From: Hippasteria phrygiana
Lineage: Eukaryota; Echinodermata; Asteroidea; Valvatida; Goniasteridae
NCBI GenBank assembly: GCA_037893225.1
Contig: JAZGUH010000410.1
Coordinates: forward strand, 372,001 to 436,000
DNA length: 64,000 bases
Reading direction: 5' to 3'
In this document: piece after piece, positions 23,302 through 35,772 of the stretch
How the letters are laid out: every line of letters starts with the position of its first letter
How positions within the stretch are numbered: position 1 is the first letter of the stretch
Translations under genes and position numbers: made by a program
Notes under the pieces: generated by a model
What the model saw: the letters and a program-made list of their open reading frames with translations, nothing else
Told to the model about the DNA's origin: nothing
Databases searched by the model: none

Positions 23302-23950
23302 GTAAGTACATTGGGTATAGTGTAGGGTGGGATACTACTTTTTGCATTTTCTTATTTTTTCTTAACTTTTTGTGGTTTCTACTAGAGGCTAGAATATTTT
23401 GCACATAAAAAAGTATATCTTTAACACATGCCTATAAATGGGTTTCTGGCCATCTAGTGGAATTCACCTGTCAGTCATTTGCACATCACCATGCTCCTTT
23501 AGACAGCTCTATACATGTATGTGTTCGTTAGGATTTTGTGGTGTAAAATTTTGCGTATTCTGTGTCGCACTATTGTTGATGTGGTTGGGACACATACTGT
23601 TTCACAAGTTGTGTCAGTTATTTTGAAAACTAATTCATGGTGTGGATACTGCAGTTTCATTTTTCATCTTGTGCCCGCACTCGGGTACATGATGACTGGC
23701 AAACAATGTACAGGCTGTTTTATGCATATCAGTTGGATATATTGTGTGTACGCTGCAGGCGTTTCAATGCGAGGGTTGATTTTGATGCACACGAATTGCG
23801 TCACACAGGCTATGCCCACAGTTACACGTTGTATCTCTAGAGAGACATGTCAGCGCCCTCTAAAGTTGTGCATATAGCGGATAGGACACCTAATTACTTT
23901 GTTGGGGAATAGTATTCAGTGAATGAAACATAAATTTTATTACTTTGAAA

Positions 23951-24163
23951 ATTGAGTACGGTTATTTACAGGAGGCGCCGGGGTGTCGCGCCAGCCTTTG
24001 CAGCCAAGCGAAATGGCCACAATGTGCTTGTGCAGTCAAGCGTAACATACACAATAATCCAACAATGGATTGAAACTGCACAAATAGCGGCAAATGGCGT
24101 CATCTGGCCTTGTGGCACTTGTTTTTTTTCACCATTTGGCGTCATCCGTACGCAAGGGGTTAA
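23951..24163. mobile_element. piggyBac-like MITE, subfamily 2, inverted
   Basis: Reverse orientation of the family: GAGTACGGTTATTTACAGGA … CCGTACGCAAGGGGTTAA. The left TTAA end has decayed. Its internal reading frame (MSTVIYRRRRGVAPAFAAKR…) is repeated in the copy at 37172, which shows that this frame is repeat-derived, not a gene. Confidence 0.8.
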
Positions 24164-24761
24164 TCAAGGAGTTAGCATCTTCCCAGGGATTTTTGCTCAG
24201 TTCTGTAAATGGCACATCTTAAAGTTGTAGGACTGCAATAATGTGGGCCATACGATAGGTGAGTGTGTAACAATGCATTCTGTGAATCTAAACAGGCTTA
24301 AAATTGAAGATGCTCCGGATTAATTAAGCTGTGAGAGCCATTACTACTTATACACAGCTTCTAAACATTATGCTTCGACCTAGTGTGCCTGTGAAGTAAG
24401 TGAAGTTAACCTTTAATCAGTGGATGGGTTTCCACATGGTAGCCTCGGGCTAGAAACTCGCGCTGAAAGGGGAAGCCCAGGCTACTGAAATTATTCATTA
24501 AATATGGGGCAGTATAATCACTCATCCTTCCCCGAATTAAAGGCTTCAGGGCAAAATATATATTTTCATTTTTAAGGGAACTGCCAATCTACGAATTATT
24601 CCACTTCCTTGTAACGTACGTATACATAATTGGATTAAAATACATGAATTTTCATGTTAACACTTCTTACAAACTACATGTATAATGTTTGGATCCGAGC
24701 AGATCTTTTTCAAAGGCTAAAGAGAGAGATTCTACTGGGACTGAAACTCTTAACATACATT

Positions 24762-25381
24762 AGCCGTGTCCGCATTTTTCTAATTTGTTTTGGGTAAAAC
24801 ATACGGAGAATGTTGTCAACTTGACCAAATTAAGTCCAGTGCGTACAGCCGGTAAATTTTCCAAAATGTCAAGTTTCGATCATCGGTTGTCAGTTTATCC
24901 TTCCACAGTGGGAACTTTTACATGGCCGACCGTATAGCGGAAGAGTTACGTGGCCAGTTTTACGTCAATGAAAGTTCAGTGCAGACAGCCACTGTAATGT
25001 AAAATGTGCATTTTGATCACATGCTTTCCGTGTTTGACCACTGCAAAGTTTACAAAATTTTCCAAAATGTCAAGTGTCGATCGTCGGTTGTCAGTTTATC
25101 CTTCCACAGTGGGAACTTTTCCATGGCCAACCGTATAGCGGAAGAGTTACGTGGCCAGTTTTACGTCAATGAAAGTCCAGTGCAGACAGCCACTGTAATG
25201 TAAAACGTGCATTTTGATCACATGCTTTCCGTGTTTGACCACTGCAAAGTTTACGTGGCCAAGGATTTTCCGTGAGCCGTGCAATCCAAGTGCGGACACA
25301 CGGAAGAATAACCACAGTGGAATGCTAACAATCACACATGGTAACTTTTGACAATAGTTAGTCCAATATGCGAACGCGGCT
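24762..25381. mobile_element. MITE with inverted ends AGCCGYGTYCGCAT and internal 201-bp tandem duplication
   Basis: Left AGCCGTGTCCGCAT and right ATGCGAACGCGGCT are inverted. Within it a 201-bp unit starting CCAAAATGTCAAGT occurs twice head to tail (from 24861 and 25062) with few differences, so the duplication is younger than the element. Confidence 0.75.
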
Positions 25382-26727
25382 TTTGCCTAGATGATAGCAT
25401 GGTTTAGAGAATTTAGACATTTCCAAAAAGAAATTTGTATAATAGTCGTGTTGCCACGCATCATCAAAAGTGGATGTTCTGTGGGATTACGATAAGTTGA
25501 ACTAGAAATGTGCCCGAATTCGTGACACGTTTGCATATGTGAGGTATAAGGAACAACCGTAAATTATTGAGGGGACTCTTTGCTTTCCATAGCAGGATTA
25601 TTAACTCATCATTGCTGAAGGTTGTCTGTCTCTAGCAAGAGGCCATCAGTGTACTTTTGTACTACCTTGTGTCATCAACTAATGTCTTGCATACAAATTG
25701 ACGCTGGTCAGTGCGTCATCATACATACTTCACACAACCAAGTTTTGTATTATTTATTATTGTGCTGTGCAAACCATGTTGGGAACTTTTAATGTGTCAA
25801 TGGTTACGTACATGTACGTGTGTACACGTACTGTATACGTTCGAGGACAATTAGAGGAGAAAAAACATCTTTCTTGTCCTCGGGAGTCGGTCTTTTGTTA
25901 AAATCGGTCCTTGGACGTAAAAATACGTGCTTAGTCTATGGGGTTGCATTGTTCTCGCAAGGTGTGCAAGTGTTACTCTGCCACAAATGTGTTTTTTTCT
26001 TTGAATGTTTCTCGTCGAAGACCCAAAAAAAGTCCTTGGTTTCAGGTTTCTGAAGTCAAGCTTGATGACTTGAATCAGAAAGAGATGACTTAATTCGTGC
26101 AAAGAAATCCGTAGGACTCATCACACTCAATCTCTTTTTCATGACAAATCTGTCGATCACATACTGCACTGAAACTAATCAAATGGCTGGATCCAAAAGA
26201 GGAGGGGGGGTGGACTGAAGGTCTAAGGACTCGGATGTAAATTTGTGACCTGCTCCAGAAAAAGCTGATATACATTGTAAGTCGCGCTATGCATTTACGT
26301 GTAATGGCCCTTTTAACGTTAAGAGGGTGAAATATTTCCTCAAAATTCATTTTTTGTTTTTGTCTTTAATGACATCTTAAGTATCTAAAGTTTCAGGTTT
26401 AGTGCACAACAATGTTGATTTCAGTGAATAAAGTGAAAAACTAACCTTTTTAGAGTGCATTGTTCCATTGCATTGTATTAGAACTAGCTATTTCAAAGCC
26501 CGTTTTCTCTGTTGTGCAATTTGAACTCCATAGAACTAATTAATATGCAAAAACGCCATGTCTCCAGAACGGAAAGGGCTTTGGAGCTCTATCATGTACC
26601 AAATGAAAGCTTACATTTTGGGCTTTCCAGACATACATAAAACTCATTTTTCATATTTTGCGACATAATATACCTTTTTCCAGAGCGGGTCACATTTGTC
26701 CTCAACCTCTACTCTCACCTTCTACAG

Positions 26728-26781
26728 TGGACACCTGTCAAGACGCTGGCTCTATAACAGCTCCTCTCTCAATTTTCAAAG
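26728..26781 (+). CDS. Orphan exon candidate
   Basis: Superb acceptor (CTACTCTCACCTTCTACAG|) and a weak donor (CAAAG|GTTATA). Phase 1-1 reading gives DTCQDAGSITAPLSIFK; a phase 2-2 reading gives a segment with an N-glycosylation sequon (YNSSS). Neither phase joins directly to the exon at 27857. Might belong to gene B through an unseen exon. Confidence 0.28.
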
Positions 26782-27102
26782 GTTATAGTGTGTGAACGGA
26801 TCCCCATACATAATTTGTCTCATGGAGATTTCCTTCATGAGAAGTTCTCCATCACTATGGCAACAGACTGGCTTACAACATCTTTACAGGAGCTATAGAT
26901 TTAAAGCCCAGTGACATTTAGAAATCGTTTCACATCACGAAGCAGTATAAAGGTACTGGTGCTTTGCTTTGAATGTGATAACTGTGGACCATTTGTGGTG
27001 TATTCAGTTTCCTTACAGAATAATTGTGAAAAATTTAGAAACATTTACATGTAGGTCATGAGAACAATATCAGAGAAAATAATAATATTGAAAATAATGA
27101 TA

Positions 27103-27155
27103 GTTATGTTATGATAGTTATGTTTTAAAGTTATGTTATGATAGTTATGTTTTAT
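27103..27155. repeat. AT-rich tandem repeat (TAGTTATGTTATGA)
   Basis: Three imperfect units of GTTATGATAGTTATGTT. Confidence 0.6.
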
Positions 27156-27856
27156 ATTTTGAGATTTTAATGGTCTTTATGGCCAGAATATCCCTGGTAT
27201 TGGAAAATAGTCTATACAATTCGTTAATCTACATGTACGTACTGTACACTGTACATGTACATGTATCAATTTAATACTTGGTAATGTGCTTATTTATTCC
27301 TTAAACTGAACATGTACAAATTTGTATGTTTCTTGGGTTGTTTTTTTTAGTGAAAGTTAACAATTTTGTATTCACACAATCAAATTAATTGTAATCAAAT
27401 TAATTGTTATGAAATCAACCAAGAGGTACATGTACATGTATGCATGTAAAATTATGTTACTACATTTGTTTAAAGAATTGAATAATTATAAAAACTTGTG
27501 ATCCTGCTGCAAATCTGAAGAACACACTATGCAACTTGTAGTGATCTTCAATACACCTCCTAGTCCTACATGTATGTTCCTGTATGGGTGTTGTGACCTT
27601 AACACGTTGTGAAGATCTCCCATGGCTATACGGAAGAAAGTCTTAGAAGCCGAGGGGATAATTACAGCAGAATTGGTTTTTTAACTTAATGGATATTGGA
27701 TGAAATTCTATCGGCTCTGTAGTTCTTATACACTCGCTACTAATGTAGCCTCAAAGATGTCCGCTACGCATAAGGTCTTTATTGTGTTACATTGTTGAAT
27801 CAGTCATTTGAAATATTCCAACTAACGTGTAATCTCTGTACTGTTGGAATTTTCAG

Positions 27857-27966
27857 GTCAATTCGAAGGTTGAATCTGTCGTAAAGATTGGCTTGCTGAA
27901 TTTGAGGAGCACCCAGAAGAGACTGTCAATCACTATCATCAATCCCACAAAGGACAGGATTCCCAG
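27857..27966 (+). CDS. Gene B probable ectodomain exon
   Basis: Acceptor TTGGAATTTTCAG| and donor CCCAG|GTAATT. Only one frame is open: phase 0 in, phase 2 out, 36 codons plus AG. It reads VNSKVESVVKIGLLNLRSTQ…SITIINPTKD…, alternating polar and hydrophobic as in beta-sandwich ectodomains. Upstream phase fits the exon at 23243. The next exon downstream (phase 2 in) was not found, so membership of gene B is inferred from strand and sense. Confidence 0.42.
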
Positions 27967-28529
27967 GTAATTATAAACAAGGTGCCAAACTGGGGTTTTG
28001 AAAGTTTCTTTCAAATTCATATTAAATGACTACTTACTTCTGTATTTATAACTGACATTCATTGCTTAACAGTGGCATGGAAGGAGGCTTTTGCTGCCGG
28101 TCGTCGCCCCCCCCCCCCCATTCCCCCTCCCCCATTCTCCCTCCCCCATTCCCCCACAAAAATGCATTAGTACCTCCAAGTTATGTATGACCAAACAGAA
28201 CTTGTAGAAAACCCCGCATCAGATTCTGATGCCCCATGAAAAAATCCACTGTTATTAAAAAACGTCTTTGTTCCCTTATTTATCTTGTTGAGAAGAAATT
28301 TCTCTAGAATTTGGTACTTGGGAATATGAGTCTGCTCTTCAGTTCAAAACAAACTGTTATGGACTGTATTACCAATTATGTTTTTCAAACTTTAATATAT
28401 ATGTACAATTATTGACAATTACCAAAAACGAAGCATTTTCTATTTCAGTACATATGTACATGTAGATTGATGATCTACAAATCATACATGCTACGTGTAC
28501 ACGTACTACTCTCTCGTACTGCGACTTAC

Positions 28530-28605
28530 CATCCGAGCCTGATAATGACATCATCGTGATTTCACTGTCTCCCAGTTTCCATAGCAACCATATGAGCCAA
28601 GTTTT
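28530..28605 (-). CDS. Minus-strand exon candidate
   Basis: Acceptor TTCCTCCAG| and strong donor (GGATG|GTAAGT). Phase 0 in, phase 1 out; 25 codons starting KTWLIWLLWKLGDSEITMMS. No partner exon was fixed. It may also be part of a non-coding transcript. Confidence 0.28.
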
Positions 28606-28804
28606 CTGGAGGAATTTTTATGTACGTACATCAGCCGGAGTGAGTTTTTCCCTCTGTCAAGAAAAATAATTGAATAAAAAAAATTGCAAATGGAGTGGGG
28701 TTGCCATTCGGTCTTAGGCAAAATATAATTGGACGAGACTGAACCAGGCAAGGTTCCGTACTGAATTTCAGTATTTTGTTTAATCCGTTGAGATTGGACA
28801 AGAC

Positions 28805-28888
28805 CTAGAGACAAAGAAGCTTCCTCCGCATTATGGTGTTATTCTTCCCAGCGAGATCTTTAGTGGTTGTAAGATGACTTTTTGCTTC
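28805..28888 (-). CDS. Minus-strand terminal exon candidate
   Basis: Excellent acceptor (CTTTTATTCCATACAG|) followed in phase 0 by 27 codons (EAKSHLTTTKDLAGKNNTIM…LLCL) and TAG. Composition is protein-like and basic. It could be the last exon of a minus-strand gene nested in an intron of gene B. Unrecognised. Confidence 0.33.
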   Translation of the reverse strand, partial: EAKSHLTTTKDLAGKNNTIMRRKLLCL

Positions 28889-29531
28889 CTGTATGGAATA
28901 AAAGATTCTGTCAAAGATGTAGATAATACATGTATACAGGGTCATGCATGCAGATGTATGTAGTTGTGCTGTTTGAGTTGGCCAAAGCAAAATTAATCAT
29001 TTATGTTGTGACTCATTGTTAATACGTGCACAAAAAGCTCTAAATTGAATACTATATCCATAACCTTGTACATGTACATATAGCCAAGACATGATGGTGT
29101 TTTCAACCTGGAGAACAACACATGTACATATATGTATACATACATAGTATAGCAAGATTATAGTAAGGTCCTCAATCAATAAAACCTGAAATGTAATTTC
29201 CTTAAATACATCAGTTTTAGTGGGTTACAATACATTCAATAAACGGTGAGCATTTCGTAAAAAAAAAATTCTATCAAAGTTGAGCAAAACTTAAATTAAG
29301 TGAGTTACATTGTATGTTCAAAGGCAGCGTGGACAAAGTCATACAGTCGTTTTAGCCTGTTGTTGCAACAAAATTATCTAGTACATGGACATTAAACTGG
29401 GCATAGTATATTTTCCAAGCTGAATTTCCCGCACTAAGAGTTTATCTTGCATGTTGAGATTGAGGGGCCATTTTGTTAGAATGAGCCTCCAAATGCTCAT
29501 TTAGAACTAGTTTGCCGACAGTAGTGTAAAG

Positions 29532-29758
29532 AATAAGCCAGTTCGGTATCTCAAAGCTCAAAGGTTATTCGGGATAAAATTGCTGACGTCATGTCACGCC
29601 ATGTTGCACGAACGCCCATTCTGATTTAATTTAACACGTGCGCGTTGTGCGACCACCCTTTGCATTCACCTTCTGTTAGGTCACGTGGGTCATTCGGGAT
29701 AAAATGTCATTGTGCACATGCGTAAATAAAATACCGAACTACCTTATTGCAATCAAAC
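29532..29758. mobile_element. MITE family M3 (AATAAGCCAGTTCGGTAT ends), copy 1
   Basis: Ends AATAAGCCAGTTCGGTATCT and ATACCGAACTACCTTATT are inverted. Internal CpG-rich words ACGTGCGCGTTGTGC and TCATTCGGGATAAAAT recur in the inverted copy at 41677-41896. Confidence 0.8.
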
Positions 29759-31367
29759 ATGCCAACATATAAGAAAACCCTGGAGGGTGCTACTGTAAAA
29801 ATATCTATAACAATTTTTGTAGCACAAGTACACTTTCCATTCACACAAACTGCTGATGCTATCATTTGCAGTTTGATATAAATTGCCATTGATACGGAAA
29901 AGTGATAGAGGCCTCCTCGCTGCATTTGCTGCAAAACTACTGAATAAATTGTCTTCTGAAAATCACATCCTACAAAATGAGCTGCCTAGAGATGCAGGTG
30001 TGTTTCATGCACATTCAAAATGTATGTAAACCGTTTGTAGATTTTGATAGTCAATCATATGGAAACTAGCATGTCAAATATTGACATCTGAAAGCACTCG
30101 GCGACTGACAGGTGTTTTATAAATGAGCTGTTCTATGGAGTTGTCTTGCATCAACAAAGGAGTTAGAGATTGCTTTTGACAATGTATGCCTTTTTATACT
30201 ACATTCTTTCCTGTGCAGAATGTCTGTATCAGACAAGATGACCCACTTTCTGAAAAATTATTGCAAGTTTACCATCAGACCATCATCCAGCAAGAAGAGT
30301 TTCTTAAAATGATATTTTAAATGATATGGTGAGTGAAACTCCCAAAAAATAAGACGGTGTAAGCAGTATAAATGTATGCTTGCTTATAACTTGAGTGGCG
30401 CATACAGCTATTTTAAACAAGTTTTCTGAAAAAAGGGTGCTATTTGTTCCAGTTGGAGATCTTTCTAAAACTTTGAACAGAAATTTGAAGAAGAAAACAA
30501 TTTGTAAAATAACAGAAGCAAGCTTTGTAATTTAAGGAAAACAGGATGGAGCAGTCTGTTTTCTTAAATATTAAGAAATGTAAACCCAATCATGCCATTC
30601 ATTTTATCAGCAAAGAATCACTGGTGCCTTACAACTGCTGATACGATACAAGGCAGATACATTGTATCAAATCACAGAAATCTATGTGTCATTGATTAAT
30701 CTGAATGAAATGGATAATCCATTAAGGATTACACATTTTCCACTTACAAAAAAAATACTTGTCAAAAATTAGTTTTTGCTTGTGCAATGCTAACTGGATG
30801 ACACTGAGCACAATTTGCATACTGTCTAGCTGGAGAGACTTTTTTCAAAAATGGCTACCTGATCAGCTCTCCAGATTTTCTATAAGATTATCACTGCCTA
30901 AGTGTTATTCTCTTCACTTGGTCGCTATTAATGCCATCCCAAGTTGTAATATAAATCTGATGGAAGTAGCCACGCTCGCCTTTTATTAGATTTGGCTGAC
31001 TTATTGGGTCAGGACTTGTCAACAACACTATGTTTGCCAACGGGAATCTTCTTCAATTACTTCAGGCTGTGAGACGAGGAAAACTTGTAGTCCACCGGGG
31101 CATGCAGAAAAGTCCTTTTTAATATACATGTAGCCACATACAGCACATCACTATAGCATCGACCGTTGGCAAAAAATATCCTGAGTAGTGGTCTTTTCAG
31201 GAAATTGGAATTGTCCAGAGAGGGGGATTTGGAGAGGGAGCGCACACAGAGCCACACCCTCTTATCTTCACTGACCAATTTTTCCCCATATGACCGTGGT
31301 TAATGAGCAATGTAAGTTTCATACCTTTAGAGCTCACACATCCAGGCTTTGCCTTCAGTGGTTGAGT

Positions 31368-31483
31368 CAACCCCCCACCCCCCCCCCACCCCACCCCAAC
31401 CCCCCCCACCACCCCACCCCCCTCCCCTCCCACCACCCCACCCCCCACCCCCACCCCCCTCCCCCACCACCCCCCACCCCCAT
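31368..31483. repeat. 116-bp C-rich tract (CCCCACCCC)n
   Basis: Almost pure C with scattered A and T on the plus strand; the complementary strand has many GGGG runs and could form quadruplexes. It gives meaningless Pro- or Gly-rich frames. Confidence 0.9.
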
Positions 31484-32457
31484 TCTGAAACTCCTGGATC
31501 TCTCCATGTTGTCTTTTAGGAAGTTTGACGGAATTGTAATTATATTCAAAGTGTACATTTTAATGATTCCCTTGTTTTAACTTCGAGCCCTTGACAATGA
31601 GGAAATCATGTTTGGGCAACGTCGTGATGTATTAATGATGAGTGGTCTGTTGATAATTTCCTCGGATACATGGCTATTATTTGTTTGCATTCTAATTGTT
31701 AAACGATTCGCTTGGAATGTGTGCTATAATTTTGTTTCCAAGCACGATGCACGATCAGCCCTAAACAGCACAAATGCCCCCCCCCCCCCCCATTGAAGAT
31801 TTATTAATTGTCTGTCTTCTCTCAATGGGTCGTCACATTCAGGGCCTTTTAATGCTGAGACCCAAAGAAATAAACTTTCAACCATTACTCATCCCACTTC
31901 ATTTTTAAATTTTTATTACTTGACCCAGATACATGTAGGATTCAAAAAATTATCATGCACAGCACGAGTTTAAAGATTTCGCCCTTCAAATCTTTGTGAT
32001 TGTCCTTCCGTGCTGCAGTAGAAACCTTGAAAGATAGTTGTGATTTAATTACATCGTGACTTGCTCGGCTTTGTGATGAAGTAGGTTCGTGAAAAAGGAA
32101 ACATATTTTTATAAAATTGTGGGGGAGTTTGTCAGTTAAATGAGTGATGGAACGTGATTACGGATCCTGTGTGTATCTACAATGTTTAGACAATTTCTAC
32201 AATTTCTTCTCCTTCAAATACATTTTGGAAATAGTTTGTCAGTAGTGCTGAACACTGTATAGACCTGTACAATGATAGACTCTTTGCAATTGGTCGCTAT
32301 TTTTTATTCCACTTTTCCCAGTTCCATTTAAAGGTTTTATATCCATGTGGCTTTGATCAAAAACAAAATTGGTCAAACAAACCACATCAAATTGATTAGT
32401 TTCGGTCTAGCATCTTACTGTTTATAAATATGATACCAGTAGCCATCCTCCTGAGAA

Positions 32458-32645
32458 ATGTTTCCTTCTGATGAAGACCTCTCATCGTCGAGAAAATTGT
32501 ATCTGAAGACCTCCAAAAATAGTGATTTCAATTGTAACAATCCCAATAAACTCATAGAAACGTGCACAAATTCACTGTTAAAACAGAATGGTATTTCAGT
32601 ATTTGTTCGTGACTCAGATGACGGATTGAGCTCAAACTTTCACAG
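32458..32645 (+). CDS. Exon candidate, Ser/Asn-rich
   Basis: Frame of 62 codons from ATG (MFPSDEDLSSSRKLYLKTSK…) to a moderate donor (TCACAG|GTTTGT), phase 2; read on, the frame stops after 70 codons. An acceptor-like CCATCCTCCTGAG| lies two bases before the ATG. Hydrophilic and protein-like, but donor and start are uncertain. Possibly gene B. Confidence 0.28.
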
Positions 32646-33397
32646 GTTTGTTATTTCATGTATATGTTGAATCACACAAAGTATGAACACTGCCTGCTAC
32701 TGTGATGTCAGCTCTACCAATGCTAAACATATCTTAAATTAGTGTTGTTCTTTGCTAGTTTCTGTTCTCTGTGTTGTCTAAGCTGTCAAAACAATTGGAC
32801 AACTTTCTCCACCAATGGCAAGAGAAACTAGGATCTGTGACATTTACTTTCATTGATATTAAACTTTGACATTTTGCGGAGCCATGTTTTTGGGCCTTGA
32901 AAACGAATCCGCATAACTTTTGTCTGAAACGAGCTAAACAGGGATAGACATATCAATTTCTACTTCAGACGGCAAAGCACAAATTTGACTTGGGTGAAAA
33001 GGATGGGTAAATCATTATTACATGTAACTCTATCTCCTCCTAAAATAAAAGTTGGCATGCAGAACTCATTATCGGATCAGGTGATAGAGCTTGTGTCCTT
33101 GTATATGGACTGAAGGATTTGAGGAAAAGTATCAGTTACATCCAGTTTGAGTTTCAGAGCTGACAAAGTCAGTGCCACAAGCTTCAATTACTGTGCTCTC
33201 ATAAACAGAGGAGAGCCGTTTGAATTTTGACTAAAAAAGTACCTTGCTGCGCATTCCACTGTCTTGCTTGTTTGTGGATGTCTTTTAAATATGGCTTTCG
33301 TATTGAGTCTTAGAAAGTGATCTTGCAACGATCAACATTTCAGGCTGGTCTTGTTGGTCTGAAAACATTCAAAAATAGAACAGTATAGACATCCAAG

Positions 33398-33702
33398 AGC
33401 AAGTTCGGGCGCGAACTATAGTTCGACCATTAGTCAATCTCTCCTTACCAACCCGCATGCGCAAATGCCGTCCGCTCGAACGGCTCTAGTCGAACTATTG
33501 TTGAAAAGATGGCAACCGTATCACGTCACTGGTTCTCCCTCTCCGTGTTTTTGTTTTCTTATGCAAAGAGCTATTGATAACCAGCGATGCAACCGTGCCC
33601 CAGGGTCTGGTTCCAAATAGTCGACTAGAGTAGTCCAACCATCCTGCATTCGAGTGATGTTAGTCGAACTATAGTTAACTATGGTTCGCGCCCGAACTTG
33701 CT
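33398..33702. mobile_element. Palindromic MITE, 305 bp, with CCAAG target duplication
   Basis: Ends AGCAAGTTCGGGCGCGAAC and its complement; CCAAG is present immediately on both sides (33393-33397 and 33703-33707). Subterminal words TAGTTCGACTA recur on both arms. The inverted ends are over 30 bp when mismatches are allowed. Confidence 0.82.
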
Positions 33703-35566
33703 CCAAGCTGGCCAAATGAACTGCATTGCAACCGGCACTATTCTAGACCAATCGGCCGGAGGGTTATAAAAGAAAAATTGGTAACCAATTGTGGATGATT
33801 TGTTTTTTATAAATTTTTGAACATTTTTAGCCATTCTAAATTTGTAGGATTATTTCCGAAACTCTATTTTTTCCTTGCTTAAAAAATCCCTTGTTTTTTG
33901 TTGTTTCAATGTTTTTTGTTGTGTGGGTTTTTGGTGGAGGATAGCCTTTTCAGTACATCATTTTCATCTTTTACTTGAAACTACTTTTAAAGTGAGAATG
34001 AATTGTAATAAGCTGAATCCAAACCCTGAATCACCCTAATAATCTACAGTAACAACATATACCAAACAGACCTGATATCGGTTGACTCACATTATGGGCA
34101 ATATTTCAACTCCTGTTTCAACTCGTTGTCACTCTATCTAGCAAGTCGAGAACATCTAATAAACAGGACTATGACATACCGGTCGGATTCATCATGATCA
34201 TTGAATACAATCTTTCATCCTACCCTCTAGGCCTCCAATAATAAGAAATAACCCATCCACACTCCCCCCTGGGAGCTTTGGGTTGGCGCCTCTATTATAA
34301 AATATTACGTTGACATTACGGCGTGTTACATTTTCATCTTGATATGAATGCGTGTGGGGTATCATAGCCTGAAGAATGTTTTGGCAGATGCTCTGAGGTG
34401 GCACGATTGCCGTTTGATTCATTAAATTTAAATGTTCTCAGGCAAAGTACAGTACAGTTGGGATTCCACAAAGGAAGATCTGTGAAAGTGCCTGACAAAT
34501 TGAGTTGAAAGTGACAGGTATTGATAGGAGTACAATGAAATAACAAACATGACTCTCAGGGTTTGTTGTATTAATACAGGCAAACATCTCCTTCTGTAAC
34601 ACGAACTTCGTTTGAGAAACAAACCTTTGGATTGTAAGTGATTTCCTGAAGTATTCCCTCCATTTTCCTAATATTATTCAGTCTCATGCTTTTCTGATTT
34701 GGGTCCAGGGGCCGATCATGAAACGGATTTCTTAGTCAGCGCCCTGCCCCCTTCACACCATGTCTATTTTTATATTTACTTTATTATTTTTTTGTTTAAT
34801 TAATTATTTTCTTATTTCTGTTGTTTTGACACTAACAATCTCAGACATTTTCTTTTTGCTTAAAACAAAATCTTATTTACCTGAATCTCCCCCCCCCCCA
34901 AAACAAAATAATTAAAAATAAAAAATAAAAAATAATACAAATTCCAGGATCCGCTCCTGAGGACTTGGGAATAACAAAGATTCCCAGGGCAGGTTATAAG
35001 TGAATAGATTGAATAGATAATTCAATAGATATAAGGTCATAAGATAGAGTTTAGCTAGGTTTGATTTTAGGAGGTCTTTATTTCTAGTAGTGTAGAGGTC
35101 GTCTGCTAGAAGCTGGTATCAAATTCAACCTTTTAGCAGGGAAGTGACATTCTCCTAATGCCAGCCCTTTAATTCTCATATATCTCCATGTACATACATG
35201 CATCAATGCCGTGGAAACGGGTATCATTGTCGTGGTAACAGGAGAAGACATTACATCTCAAATAACCATCTTAGTCTTTACACATACCCCATATTCAATA
35301 TTTGGCTGTCAGGTCTTGGCATTCTGACTGGGAATGTCTATAAATGTTCACCTTTGTTGTGTGTAAATATATCAAATGAGTTATATTTGGAATTAATTAA
35401 CTCTATTGTAGGCAACATATTTGTTTCATTTCACTCATGACTCTATTTTAAAATTAAGTCATTTGAAATAAAGGTATGGCATTCAGCAGCGTTACCGCTG
35501 GATACATGTAGTTTTTGAAGACAATGGCAGGGTGTCAAATTTTGTAGGATGTAATTGTCACATTTA

Positions 35567-35772
35567 CTAACCCCTTGCCACCGGTTGCCCCAAATACGTA
35601 CCAATTGAAAATTGCCACCTGGACGGTTGACGTCTATACATGCCAATTTCTGCATTTTCAATCCATTATTGGGGTATTGTGTATGTTATGCTTGGCTGCA
35701 CAAGCCTCTTGTTTCTGTTTTGCCTGCAGTGCCCCGGCACCCCCCATATGAAATCCGAGGTCAAGGGGTTAA
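35567..35772. mobile_element. piggyBac-like MITE, subfamily 1, copy 2
   Basis: Sequence closely matches the copy at 4464 (GACGTCTATAC, GCATTTTCAATCCATTATTGGGGTATTG, CATATGAAATCCG). The left TTAA has become CTAA; the right end is GGGGTTAA. Confidence 0.8.

Larger units (their letters stand above)
28889..32450. other. No well-supported exon
   Basis: Holds the MITE at 29532 and the C-rich tract at 31368. Open frames of 73-76 codons at 30759 (+) and 31057 (-) lack convincing splice sites. Confidence 0.4.

Noticed and set aside
23952..24230. 92-codon frame MSTVIYRRRRG…, repeated at 37180
   Set aside because: It lies entirely in copies of the subfamily 2 MITE, so the conservation is that of a repeat, not of a protein.
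24241..24275. Exon ending at CGATAG|GTGAGT
   Set aside because: Stops in all frames between the nearest acceptors and the donor.
28528..28660. Longer minus exon from the acceptor TTTTTCTTGACAG| at 28660
   Set aside because: Every frame has a stop before the GTAAGT donor; only the shorter version from TTCCTCCAG| stays open.
30219..30330. Exon between CTGTGCAG| and |GTGAGTG
   Set aside because: All three frames contain a stop before the donor, so it is not coding; a non-coding exon cannot be excluded.
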